A DNA stretch of 13,631 nt from Deltaproteobacteria bacterium (GCA_024641835.1 JAHECH010000039.1:1-13631); one strand, 5' to 3'. Shown: positions 6,709-13,335, counted from the first letter of the stretch. Program-made: numbers and translations. The notes: generated by a model from the letters alone, not told the origin.

Positions 6709-7212
6709 CTACTCCATGTCAAACTCCTTGAAATCAAACCAGTACCCTGTCTTTGTCACGTAGTCCAGTTGCATCTGCACAGCGTGGATGTGCCTGTCTT
6801 CGATGTCCAGAAATTGGGCGAACATCTTCTGCCCTTCTTCAGCCATCTCCTCCACCATTCTCTTGTAAAAATTGCTGGTCTCAACTTCTACCTTGAGGGC
6901 TCTGCTCAGAGTCCTCTTTTGATCGCCCAAAGTTTTCTTGCTGATTTCTCCTTTGAATTTCGTCATTTGCAGAGCCATCCATTCTTCTGAAGGGATCGCC
7001 GTCTCCAGTTTTTCCACCTTTAATTGCCCTGTCTTGCGCCATGCTTGGAGCCTCTCCGCCAGGTAGTCCAGGTGATGCTGCTCATCGTCTCCCATGGCTT
7101 TCAAGAAGTTCTTTGCCACCAGGACGGCCATGTCTTCGGCCGCTTCCCTGTAAATGTCACGAATCCTGGTCTCATAATCCATGGCTGTGGTGATCGCTTC
7201 TTCCAGATCCAT
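6709..7212 (-). CDS. Ferritin-like / rubrerythrin-type diiron protein
   Basis: A 167-residue, all-helical ferritin-like protein (rubrerythrin domain, PF02915-type). The four-helix diiron pattern is visible: E14 in helix 1 (MDYETRIRDIY), E44-x2-H47 in helix 2 (GDDEQHHLDYL), E111 in helix 3 (VEVETSNFYKRM) and E138-x2-H141 in helix 4 (IEDRHIHAV). No rubredoxin-like CxxC pairs follow, so it is a short erythrin form without the FeS4 domain. Such proteins reduce peroxide or store iron in anaerobes. The ATG at 7212 has AGGAAGG upstream; a longer in-frame start at 7281 would translate through a strong hairpin and is rejected. It heads the minus-strand gene run, and a structured region (7234-7360) lies immediately upstream. 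Confidence 0.85.
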   Translation of the reverse strand: MDLEEAITTAMDYETRIRDIYREAAEDMAVLVAKNFLKAMGDDEQHHLDYLAERLQAWRKTGQLKVEKLETAIPSEEWMALQMTKFKGEISKKTLGDQKRTLSRALKVEVETSNFYKRMVEEMAEEGQKMFAQFLDIEDRHIHAVQMQLDYVTKTGYWFDFKEFDME

Positions 7213-7233
7213 TTTCGCCTTCCTCGACAACGT

Positions 7234-7360
7234 GAAGAACCCCGTGCTTCCGCACGGGGCTTCTTCTATAGAAAAAGCCAATCTAGCTTACTGACTATCT
7301 GACCTGAAGCCCCATGGCCATTCATCCCCGCTCTTCCGAGCGGGGCATTCTGGCTTTTTC
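7234..7360 (-). other. Structured RNA-like region with two GGAA-loop hairpins
   Basis: Hairpin A, 7234-7266, has 14 base pairs with one bulge. Hairpin B, 7326-7345, is CCCCGCTC paired with GAGCGGGG. On the minus strand both have a GGAA (GNRA) tetraloop, suggesting RNA on that strand. GAAAAAGCCA (7271-7280) and TGGCTTTTTC (7351-7360) are perfect inverted repeats enclosing hairpin B. In addition, minus-strand GGGGCTTC (7313-7306) can pair with GAAGCCCC (7263-7256), which is the 5' arm of hairpin A, so two folds compete. It could be a 5' leader element of the ferritin-like gene or the right-end relic of an IS200/IS605-type element, whose TnpB guide-RNA regions end in similar C-rich/G-rich hairpins. 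No transposase gene remains. Confidence 0.45.
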
Positions 7361-7471
7361 ACGTCAAAAAGTTCAATTTCAGAGGAATCCAAAGTCCTTC
7401 TCAGATTTCATGTTCCTCATTTTACAAAAAAGTTGTACACTCCCGGGGAAAAAAACAAGGAGATGAATGCC

Positions 7472-8011
7472 ATGTTTCTTTCTCTCATCCAAGAAAGGAG
7501 AAGCATCAGGAAGTATCTCGACAAACCCGTGGAGCCTGAGAAAATAGACCTCCTCGTCGAAGCAGCCCTTCGATCCCCCTCATCCATGGCGAGCAGTCCC
7601 TGGGAGTTCATCGTCGTGACAGACCGAGGTCTTCTGGAAAAGCTCTCCTTCGCAAAAACCCTTGGTTCCGGGTTCCTGAAAAACGCGCCCCTGGCCATCA
7701 TCGTATGCGCTGACCCTTCGAAGAGCAATGTCTGGGTTGAAGATGCTTCCATCGCTTCCATCGTTGTACACTTCACTGCCGGGTCTTTAGGGCTTGGGAG
7801 CTGCTGGATTCAAATTAGAGAGAGAATGCATAATGAAACCGTATCATCCGAAGCGTATATCTCTAAACTCCTGGGAATCCCCGCAGGACTGATAGTGGAG
7901 GCCATGATCGCTGTGGGATACCCTGGCGAGACCAAGCCCCCTCACAGGAAAGAAAATCTGCATTACCACAAAGTGCATCGTGAGTTTTATGGGAGAGCCT
8001 ATCAGGGATAG
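7472..8011 (+). CDS. Nitroreductase family FMN-dependent oxidoreductase
   Basis: A 179-residue protein of the nitroreductase family (PF00881). FMN-binding features are ERRSIRKY at 8-15 (Arg and Ser contact the phosphate), a PSSMASSPWEF segment near 36-46, the ASIASIVVHFTAGSLGLGSCW helix where dimer FMN contacts lie, and the C-terminal VGYPGE motif. Such enzymes use NAD(P)H to reduce nitro compounds, quinones or flavins and act as homodimers in the cytoplasm; the natural substrate is unknown. The ATG at 7472 is chosen because AAGGAG at 7457-7462 is nine bases away. The in-frame ATG at 7463 touches that ribosome site and is too close. The gene is divergent from the ferritin-like gene and converges on the membrane-protein gene with a six-base gap. 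Confidence 0.9.
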   Translation: MFLSLIQERRSIRKYLDKPVEPEKIDLLVEAALRSPSSMASSPWEFIVVTDRGLLEKLSFAKTLGSGFLKNAPLAIIVCADPSKSNVWVEDASIASIVVHFTAGSLGLGSCWIQIRERMHNETVSSEAYISKLLGIPAGLIVEAMIAVGYPGETKPPHRKENLHYHKVHREFYGRAYQG

Positions 8012-8017
8012 GCGCGT

Positions 8018-8710
8018 TCACCGCTTTTCCCTGGCCAAAAGCCCTGTGGTTCCGATGGTGATCTGGTACTGTTTTGTGTTCCCCAGTGACTGGAACACCG
8101 CGTTGCCATAGACTGTGTTCACGAGAGGAAACCACTCACCATACTCGTAAAGAACCTTCCACAAAGGATGTTCTTCGTCCTTCACCAGGGAATAAACGGT
8201 CTGCTTTTGGCTAATCTCCTCCGCTTTCTTGATATAGCGACCACGCAAACGCGTGAGCCTGTAACGGTTCTCCAAGCCCAGGAGGTAGAGCCAGTTGTCC
8301 CACTTTACGATATCCGCCTCGATCATCCACTGGTCCCCCTGAACCACGAATTGTCTCATGCTGGGCGGCGAAAACACTACCAGTGTGATCCGGCCTGCTT
8401 TCTCGGTCCCCAGGGGCTCAACCACGACTTCAGCGACCGGCTTTTCATAGGTAAATACATGATACGTTCGGAGAAAGAACCCCATAAAGAGTAGCATTCC
8501 AAACCCGCAAGTCCAGAGGGCGATGAGGACAAGGTTGCGAAGGCTTCTCAGCAGTCCCGGGGAACCTGTCGTCTTTCTGGCAATCACCCGAATCAACCAC
8601 TGGATGCGCCTGTAGAGAAAGACAAGCAAAAAGAGACATCCAAGGGAAAGGCCGATGGCCCCCGCGTAAATGATGTAGTCCGGCCTGAGTGCATGGATGA
8701 GGTTTTCCAT
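8018..8710 (-). CDS. Conserved-looking membrane protein of unknown function
   Basis: A 230-residue protein that I cannot assign to a named family. Two strong membrane helices lie at about residues 13-33 and 58-80, joined by a basic loop (RRIQWLIRVIARK), so both ends are on the same side. The remaining 150 residues form a soluble domain with beta-strand character (AEVVVEPL, GRITLVVFSP, QFVVQGDQWMIEADIVKW) and a conserved-looking DNWLYLLGLENRYRLTRLRG segment. No Cys pairs, Walker or catalytic motifs are seen. The ATG at 8710 lacks a close ribosome site (AAGGG is about 16 bases away), so the start is moderately sure. A 147-base gap separates it from the DoxX gene on the same strand. Confidence 0.75.
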   Translation of the reverse strand: MENLIHALRPDYIIYAGAIGLSLGCLFLLVFLYRRIQWLIRVIARKTTGSPGLLRSLRNLVLIALWTCGFGMLLFMGFFLRTYHVFTYEKPVAEVVVEPLGTEKAGRITLVVFSPPSMRQFVVQGDQWMIEADIVKWDNWLYLLGLENRYRLTRLRGRYIKKAEEISQKQTVYSLVKDEEHPLWKVLYEYGEWFPLVNTVYGNAVFQSLGNTKQYQITIGTTGLLAREKR

Positions 8711-8857
8711 AGCCGAGCGTCAATACCCTTGTTCCACTAAATCGATGAATTTCTGAGACGCGACACTAGCCCTTCGCCATATTTCTCCTGTTCTGCTTTC
8801 CAGAAAGGACAGAGAAAAAAGATAAGGGGGATCGTGAAGATAGTCTATGCGTCTCAA

Positions 8858-9316
8858 TTAGTATCGATACCGGTTCGTTTCTTGCGCAAGGCTCCGGTCC
8901 ACCGATAATGCTCCCCCTCCCCTGATCAGCAGGGCCAAGCAGATGCCTAGCACGAGAAGGTGATACTCGAACCCCTCTCCTTTTTGTTGGCCCAACCAAT
9001 TCATGAAAAACCCGTTTTGCAAATGATAGAGGTACATGCATATGCTCAGGCTCACCCCAATCCCAAGCGCCCAGAGCCGCGTCAGGAATCCTCCCACAAG
9101 CAAGACGGCACCAAGGGTTTCTACGACCATCAGGCAGGCAGTAGACCAGGCAGGGAAACCCATCGATGCAAACGCTTCGAGTGTCTTTTGCATGCCTTGG
9201 CCGCCAAACCAGCCAAAGACTTTCTGGGCACCATGGGGAAAGATGACTACTCCCAGGGCGAGTCTTATGAAAAGCTGGGCTGGACTGTTATCTGTTCTCA
9301 GAAACACTCTGAACAT
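8858..9316 (-). CDS. DoxX family membrane protein
   Basis: A 152-residue inner-membrane protein with about four helices: residues 14-30 (LFIRLALGVVIFPHGAQK), 58-78 (ACLMVVETLGAVLLVGGFL), 80-100 and 117-135. The PHGAQKVFGWFGG segment after helix 1 and the G-F-L-T-R-L-W-A-L-G stretch are typical of DoxX/DoxD-type proteins (PF07681). In some organisms DoxX relatives take part in thiosulfate:quinone oxidoreduction or redox defence, but bacterial members are mostly uncharacterised. A strong AAAGGAGG ribosome site precedes the ATG at 9316. It may be monocistronic: the next gene upstream is divergent, and TTGTTA/GACAAT boxes with a 17-base spacer in its upstream region are a weak promoter candidate. 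Confidence 0.88.
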   Translation of the reverse strand: MFRVFLRTDNSPAQLFIRLALGVVIFPHGAQKVFGWFGGQGMQKTLEAFASMGFPAWSTACLMVVETLGAVLLVGGFLTRLWALGIGVSLSICMYLYHLQNGFFMNWLGQQKGEGFEYHLLVLGICLALLIRGGGALSVDRSLAQETNRYRY

Positions 9317-9541
9317 ACCTCAGAACCTCCTTTGCCTTGGTAGAGCCAACTCCATGAAACATCTTACCTTATCCCGACCCCTTTACATTGTCTCACCATT
9401 CGAGTCCATTAACAACCCCGTGATAACTCGCCATGAAGAACTCTGACCAACGCCCCCTGATGCCCAGGGCCCTTGGAAGAGGTGACACCCGCATTCATGT
9501 CGATCATATATGCTATATTTACTCTAAGCTAGAGCTGATTA

Positions 9542-9570
9542 TTGACTTTAACACAAAATAAGGATATAGT
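9542..9570 (+). promoter_or_regulatory. Sigma-70-type promoter
   Basis: TTGACT at 9542-9547 matches the -35 consensus in five of six positions. TATAGT at 9565-9570 matches the -10 consensus in five of six, with the ideal 17-base spacer. The sequence upstream (about 9505-9540) is AT-rich compared with its surroundings, like an UP element. Transcription should start near 9577. This is the best promoter match in the window and it does not sit directly in front of an annotated gene: the next large gene begins more than 400 bases further on. Confidence 0.65.
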
Positions 9571-9671
9571 AATTTTTTAGATCGCCGGGTAGCGGATAAT
9601 ATTTTCTATCCTTTTGAGAGTTAGAATCTTCGCCAGCTGAGGAGTCAGGATTCCGCTGTTGGAACTGAATC

Positions 9672-9740
9672 GTGAAATTGATCGGAGCTATGAAGGCAGG
9701 AGCCGAGGCTTTTGTCAAGGGCTTTATGGCCAATAGGTGA
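9672..9740 (+). CDS. Possible 22-residue micro-ORF
   Basis: GTG at 9672 to TGA at 9740 encodes a peptide beginning MKLIGAMKAG (if GTG is read as Met) and ending KGFMANR, with an amphipathic helical look (hydrophobic residues spaced between Lys and Ala). A nested ATG lies at 9690. The ribosome site is weak: GGA eight bases before GTG. A six-pair hairpin with the stop codon in its loop (9732-9750) follows. No homologue is recognised and chance is a real possibility. It lies inside the putative transcript driven by the promoter at 9542-9570. Confidence 0.2.
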   Translation: MKLIGAMKAGAEAFVKGFMANR

Positions 9741-9840
9741 GAAGCCTATTTTCGTTCGCCGGGCAACTCTTGAACCTGAGCACCAAACCAGATCTCTGGG
9801 GCGACCAGAGATCAAGCTGAATCTCAGCATCATGGACACC

Positions 9841-9873
9841 AAAGGCATCTCGTCATCCCGGTGAGATGCCTTT
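9841..9873 (+). terminator. Stem-loop, possible terminator of the upstream transcript
   Basis: AAAGGCATCTC (9841-9851) pairs perfectly with GAGATGCCTTT (9863-9873) around an 11-base loop. The 3' arm ends in TTT and is followed by CCGTTTCTCC, a weak T-rich tail. It would end the transcript from the promoter at 9542-9570. With so poor a tail, read-through into the isomerase gene is plausible. Confidence 0.5.
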
Positions 9874-9878
9874 CCGTT

Positions 9879-9987
9879 TCTCCTTCGGAGAGCTCACTTT
9901 TTCCCGGAGGGATTCTCCTGAAACAGTGCCGGGCAATGATTTGATTTCCCTGTCCTTTCGGGAAATTGGATTGATAGGAGGTATCCA
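9879..9987 (+). promoter_or_regulatory. Folded 5' leader of the isomerase gene, ribosome site in a loop
   Basis: Several stems lie in a row before the ATG at 9990: TCTCC/GGAGA (9879-9883 with 9887-9891), CCCGG/CCGGG (9903-9907 with 9929-9933) and ATTTCCC/GGGAAAT (9944-9950 with 9960-9966). Last is TGGAT/ATCCA (9967-9971 with 9983-9987), whose 11-base loop contains the ribosome site AGGAGG at 9976-9981. The site is eight bases from the ATG and so decides the start. Presenting the site in a loop could set translation level; this is inference. Confidence 0.4.
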
Positions 9988-9989
9988 AA

Positions 9990-10964
9990 ATGAGAATGAA
10001 ATGGTCAATCATACTGCTTTTCGGTCTGGTGATGATATTCGGTGCATGCAATTCTTCGAAAGAAGAGAAGAAAGCTGCTAAAGAGCCTGCGAAGCCATCC
10101 CAAGAAGTCGCAAAACCAAAGGCCTCCGAGGGCGCCCCTACTGACGCGCTAGCCAAGGTGGGTGACAGATATATCAAGCTCGCTGACTACGAGAAGCAGC
10201 TACTAAGATTTTCACCTAAGCTTGCTGAAACAGAACCCGGCCGCAGGTATATCGTGAACCAGCAGGTGGAAAACATGTTGATTGAGAAAGAGGCTGAGGC
10301 CCGTGGGTGGACCAAGGACCCTATCATGATCTCAAAAGTCGAGGAGTTCACCAGAAGCCTTTATAGAAACACCCTGCTTCAAGCCCTGAAGGAAAACCAG
10401 AAGCCCATCTCTGATGCAGAAGCCAAGAAATATTTTCAGGAGCATGAAGAAGAGTTCATCCAGCCTGACAGAGTTCGCATTAGCCTCATCGAAGTCGGGC
10501 CGGACAAAGAGAAGGACATTGATGGCATTTACAAAGGCCTTAGGGCGGGGAAGGATTTTGCGCAGCTGGCCAAGGCGAAAAGCGTTCATCCGAGTTCGAA
10601 GAACGGTGGCGATCTCGGCTTCGTGACACGGAAGCAATATAAAGACCTTGCGGATGTGGCTTTCACCATGAAACCGGGCCAAATCTCCAAGCCTTTTAAG
10701 TCTCCCACGGGCTGGCATATCATCAAGGTAACGGAATTCGTCAAGAAGCAGGAGCTTGCTCCTGAGGAGGAAATCAGAAGAGCAAAATCTAGGTTGGAGG
10801 CCCTGGAAGCGTCAAAAGCCTATGGCGCCTTGATCAAGGATTTGAAAGAAAAGAATCAGGTCGTCCTATATGAGGACAGAATCAGGTTACTCGAGTCCCC
10901 GCCCCAGGGATCGGACCAGAAGGAGACCCCCGCTCAACAACCTGCGGCCAAAAAAGGCTCTTAA
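9990..10964 (+). CDS. Parvulin-type peptidyl-prolyl isomerase lipoprotein (PrsA/SurA-like)
   Basis: A 324-residue exported chaperone. A lipoprotein signal peptide ends at C20 (VMIFGAC), so the mature protein is lipid-anchored. A Lys/Ala/Pro-rich linker (about 22-52) is followed by a SurA-N-like helical region (about 53-155), then a parvulin domain at about 160-250 with F-A-Q-L-A-K, NGGDLGF at 205-211, GQISKPF and GWHIIKV (H243). The histidine usually found in the first strand (HILV-type motif) is replaced by RISLI, so catalytic activity may be weak while chaperone function persists. A helical stretch (255-290) and a Gln/Pro/Lys-rich tail close it. Such proteins assist folding of exported or outer-membrane proteins. 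AGGAGG at 9976-9981 fixes the start. Confidence 0.9.
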   Translation: MRMKWSIILLFGLVMIFGACNSSKEEKKAAKEPAKPSQEVAKPKASEGAPTDALAKVGDRYIKLADYEKQLLRFSPKLAETEPGRRYIVNQQVENMLIEKEAEARGWTKDPIMISKVEEFTRSLYRNTLLQALKENQKPISDAEAKKYFQEHEEEFIQPDRVRISLIEVGPDKEKDIDGIYKGLRAGKDFAQLAKAKSVHPSSKNGGDLGFVTRKQYKDLADVAFTMKPGQISKPFKSPTGWHIIKVTEFVKKQELAPEEEIRRAKSRLEALEASKAYGALIKDLKEKNQVVLYEDRIRLLESPPQGSDQKETPAQQPAAKKGS

Positions 10965-11013
10965 CCTGAATTCGAACCTCCTTTCCAGGGAGGATCCCGC
11001 AGTTCATGCTTGT

Positions 11014-11064
11014 GTAAGGTCGTCCATCTTCAAGACCATTCTTTCATCAGGTGGATGACCTTAC
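11014..11064 (+). terminator. Long stem-loop after the isomerase gene
   Basis: GTAAGGTCGTCCA (11014-11026) pairs with TGGATGACCTTAC (11052-11064): 13 pairs with one G-U, around a 25-base loop. It lies about 50 bases after the isomerase stop and before the HAD gene, in a place suited to a terminator or an mRNA 3'-end stabiliser. The tail is only CTCCTTGTTTG, so intrinsic termination is uncertain. Confidence 0.45.
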
Positions 11065-11135
11065 TCCTTGTTTGAACCCGCCTCTCTGGCCACGTCGCTT
11101 CTATATTCACCTTGAAGGTCCTTTCTTTGAATGCC

Positions 11136-11888
11136 ATGGAACATCTGAGAGCCATTGGTTTCGATCTATTCAACACCCTCATCACGGTGGAACCTCAAAC
11201 GATGCAGCAGGCGAATGAAAGACTTGTCTTCGCGCTGAAGCAGAATGGTTTCGCTATTGAAGGAGAACGGTTCAACAAAGCTCATCGAGAGGCGGCGGTA
11301 CAGCATCTCGAAGAGTGTCGCAAAGATGGTAGAGAGACCCACAATCGCTTCTGGATCAGCGCGGCTCTGGAGACCTGTGGGTACCGCGTTTCGCCGGAGG
11401 ATCCGCGTATTGCAGAGGCGGTGGAGGGCTATTTCTCGGCTTTTTATGATTACAGTCGTATCATTCCAGGAGCCACAGAAATGTTAGGCAGAGTGAAGGA
11501 AAGCTTTCGCCTTGGAATGCTTACCAACTTTACCCACGGGCCTGCAGCACGAAAGATCATAGAACAACTCGGGCTTGAGCCTTTCTTTGACGTCATTCTC
11601 ATATCGGGCGAGCTGGGTTTTCGTAAGCCCAGCCCCCTGGTGTTTCAGAAGCTCGTGGATGGACTGGAAATTGAAAAAGAGGAGCTCATTTACATTGGAG
11701 ATGATCTGGAGCCCGACATCATCGGAGCCCACAGCGCGGGGATTCAACCCATCTGGTTTACCTTTGTCCGTGACCACGAGATTCCCTTCGCTGCCGGCAT
11801 CCTATCGCCTCGCACAGGCACGCCCGATGGCGGGGTTCCAAGAATCTCACACTGGCAAGAACTTCTCGCCCTTCTCGGCCAGGCATGA
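11136..11888 (+). CDS. HAD superfamily hydrolase
   Basis: A 250-residue cytoplasmic HAD-fold protein with a helical cap (about 20-105). Motif I is D10-L-F-N-T14, motif II is L-T130-N, motif III is K164 in FRKPSPLVF, and motif IV is GDD-x3-D (D189, D190, D194). The second Asp of the phosphatase pattern DxDxT is Phe here, as in haloacid-dehalogenase-like members, where it is also absent. A dehalogenase or other non-phosphatase activity, or a phosphatase with an altered mechanism, is therefore possible. The start is not certain: ATG at 11136 has no close ribosome site, while an in-frame TTG at 11127 lies eight bases after AAGG (11115-11118). Neighbours give no functional hint. Confidence 0.85.
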   Translation: MEHLRAIGFDLFNTLITVEPQTMQQANERLVFALKQNGFAIEGERFNKAHREAAVQHLEECRKDGRETHNRFWISAALETCGYRVSPEDPRIAEAVEGYFSAFYDYSRIIPGATEMLGRVKESFRLGMLTNFTHGPAARKIIEQLGLEPFFDVILISGELGFRKPSPLVFQKLVDGLEIEKEELIYIGDDLEPDIIGAHSAGIQPIWFTFVRDHEIPFAAGILSPRTGTPDGGVPRISHWQELLALLGQA

Positions 11889-11924
11889 CTGGACGCTGTC
11901 CTTCCCTCTCCTGAGCCTTCGTGT

Positions 11925-11956
11925 AAAGCATCTATCCCTCGTCGCGGGATTGCTTT
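11925..11956. terminator. Weak stem-loop between convergent genes
   Basis: AAAGCA (11925-11930) pairs with TGCTTT (11951-11956), and inside it TCCC (11935-11938) with GGGA (11946-11949). It lies in the 69-base gap between the stops of the HAD and methyltransferase genes, where a bidirectional terminator would be expected. No T-run follows in either direction, so support is modest. Confidence 0.3.
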
Positions 11957-11957
11957 G

Positions 11958-12611
11958 CTATGCTAGCCTAGGGGTCATATTGCAGAGGATGACCGAAATG
12001 TTTTTTCCTGCAGCCCGCAGAGTTTTTTCCCGAGGTTTTATCGCATAGCTTTCCTGCATGAGACCGAAAAATGCCATGTTCGTTTTTCTCATCTCAGCAC
12101 AAAGAATCACCTCGCCTCCAGGTTCCAAGAATTTTCGAAACATCGCCTGAAGGGGCTCAAAATCCCTCTCATGATAAATCACCTCAGACCCTACAATGAA
12201 ATCAAACATGCCATTCAGCTCAGGCTTGTTCCAGTCCAAGGACACAATCCTCACGCTCGAGCACCCGTTGAGCTGGGCATTGGCCCAGGCAAACGCGAGG
12301 GCATGGGGATCGTATTCGCTCAGGGTGACGTTATGGCCAAAAGATGCTGCAACCACCCCTACGAGCCCGAGCCCGGATCCGATCTCCAGAAAAGTCTTCC
12401 CGGGATGGACCGTCATGCTCGCAAGTTCATCAGCCAGAACCAACGATGCCTCCCAAATTTTGGACCAAAGGGGAAAGCGGTGGAACACGTCGTCCTCATC
12501 TATAAAGCGATCGATGGTGCTTGGGACAAACAGGCGAAATCGCTGTCCACGGATGACCACTTCAGAGATATCCGTTTCATATGCCTTCTGGAATGCTTCA
12601 AGGGAGAGCAT
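11958..12611 (-). CDS. SAM-dependent methyltransferase (family 16 / lysine-methyltransferase-like)
   Basis: A 217-residue Rossmann-fold methyltransferase. Motif I is TFLEIGSGLGLVGVVAA at about 73-89, with the acidic SAM-ribose contact in SEYDP (98-102). SLDW (124-127) marks motif III, followed by FIVGSEVIYHERD at about 138-150. The upstream PLWSKIWEASLVLA segment (about 48-60) is the signature of family-16 type enzymes (PF10294-like), whose eukaryotic members methylate protein lysines; the bacterial substrate is unknown. It starts inside the end of the DUF72 gene (14-base overlap), so the two are surely cotranscribed and probably coupled. Confidence 0.85.
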   Translation of the reverse strand: MLSLEAFQKAYETDISEVVIRGQRFRLFVPSTIDRFIDEDDVFHRFPLWSKIWEASLVLADELASMTVHPGKTFLEIGSGLGLVGVVAASFGHNVTLSEYDPHALAFAWANAQLNGCSSVRIVSLDWNKPELNGMFDFIVGSEVIYHERDFEPLQAMFRKFLEPGGEVILCAEMRKTNMAFFGLMQESYAIKPREKTLRAAGKNISVILCNMTPRLA

Positions 12612-13335
12612 GCAGACATTCCTTCAGCTTCATAAACTTAATTGCGTCCTCTTTCATGGTGTTATTGTTGAAGAGCACATAACTGGGCTTACCTTTAACC
12701 CAGGCACTGAGACTCACAAGATCTTCATCCGTATATGAGTAATCATACCCCATGACCCCATGGAGCCGGAAGTATTGGGGTTCTCCATAAAGCGTCCTTT
12801 TCTTGAAGGGGTCCACGCAATGAATCAGATCAAGATCCTCACAGAGGCGAAAAACCAGATCTTCCGGCCATTCCCCTCGGGGTTCCCAGGCAAATCGAAA
12901 ACCGGCCCTGTCCGCTCGCCCAAAGAACTCTTCCATGTGATTCACGTTTTCTTTGCTTGGTCGGAAACTTGCCGGACACTGAAACACGATAACGCTTGCC
13001 CCCAGAGCCTGTGCGAACAGGAATGTCCTATTCCAGGCATCCAGCACTTGGGGCGTGGTCTGGAAACGGCCGTACTGAGCATGTTTTGTTTGATCAATCC
13101 TTTCCTTGAGACGGCGATACGTAGGGCTCCAAGGCTCATGAGTAATCAGCTGCCATGCCTTCATGGCGAACTCAAAGCCGGGAGGCGCATTGAGGCGCCA
13201 TTTCTCGGCAGTGCGCACCTCAGGAAGCTGGTAAAATGTGCTCTGAACCTCGACAACACTGAAAAGTTTGAAATATTGCTTTTGCGACACAGCAAACCCA
13301 CAGCATCCTATTTTGAGTTCCTGCGGATCGCCCAT
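12598..13335 (-). CDS. DUF72 family protein (YecE-like)
   Basis: A 245-residue protein with the TIM-barrel-like DUF72 fold (PF01904). The N-terminus KIGCCGFAVSQKQYF, VVEVQSTFYQLP near 27-38, FEFAMKAW near 54-61, the FAWEPRGEWP segment near 148 and the C-terminal YVLFNNN segment are the usual landmarks. The biochemical function of DUF72 is not established. The ATG at 13335 follows AGGGGA. The 14-base overlap with the methyltransferase start points to a two-gene operon. Confidence 0.88.
   Translation of the reverse strand: MGDPQELKIGCCGFAVSQKQYFKLFSVVEVQSTFYQLPEVRTAEKWRLNAPPGFEFAMKAWQLITHEPWSPTYRRLKERIDQTKHAQYGRFQTTPQVLDAWNRTFLFAQALGASVIVFQCPASFRPSKENVNHMEEFFGRADRAGFRFAWEPRGEWPEDLVFRLCEDLDLIHCVDPFKKRTLYGEPQYFRLHGVMGYDYSYTDEDLVSLSAWVKGKPSYVLFNNNTMKEDAIKFMKLKECLHALP

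Larger units (their letters stand above)
9577..9873 (+). ncRNA. Putative structured noncoding RNA or long leader
   Basis: From the expected start of the promoter at 9542-9570 to the stem-loop at 9841-9873 is about 297 bases without a good gene. It holds AATAGG/CCTATT (9732-9737 with 9745-9750) followed by TTTT-less-perfect tail, GATCTCTGG/CCAGAGATC (9791-9799 with 9805-9813, perfect nine pairs, loop GGCGA), GCTGA/TCAGC (9816-9820 with 9824-9828) and the final 11-pair stem. No 6S, SRP, tmRNA, RNase P or cyclic-di-GMP signature was recognised. It may be a free RNA or the upstream part of the isomerase transcript. Confidence 0.35.
9317..9989. other. 673-base intergenic region between divergent genes
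   Basis: The left part (9317-9500) shows nothing beyond the upstream region of the DoxX gene. An AT-rich block (about 9500-9575) contains a good sigma-70 promoter on the plus strand. From there to 9989 the sequence is rich in hairpins: a possible noncoding RNA ending at the 9841-9873 stem-loop, a possible micro-ORF at 9672-9740, and the folded leader of the peptidyl-prolyl isomerase gene. These are listed separately. No tRNA or known riboswitch core was recognised. Confidence 0.65.

Noticed and set aside
7213..7281. Longer N-terminus for the ferritin-like protein
   Set aside because: It would be translated from the strong hairpin at 7234-7266, and the ATG at 7212 has an AGGAAGG site and starts at the first family helix.
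8753..8855. Inverted repeat TGAGACGC / GCGTCTCA about 87 bases apart
   Set aside because: Eight bases at this distance can occur by chance and nothing else in the 147-base gap supports an element.
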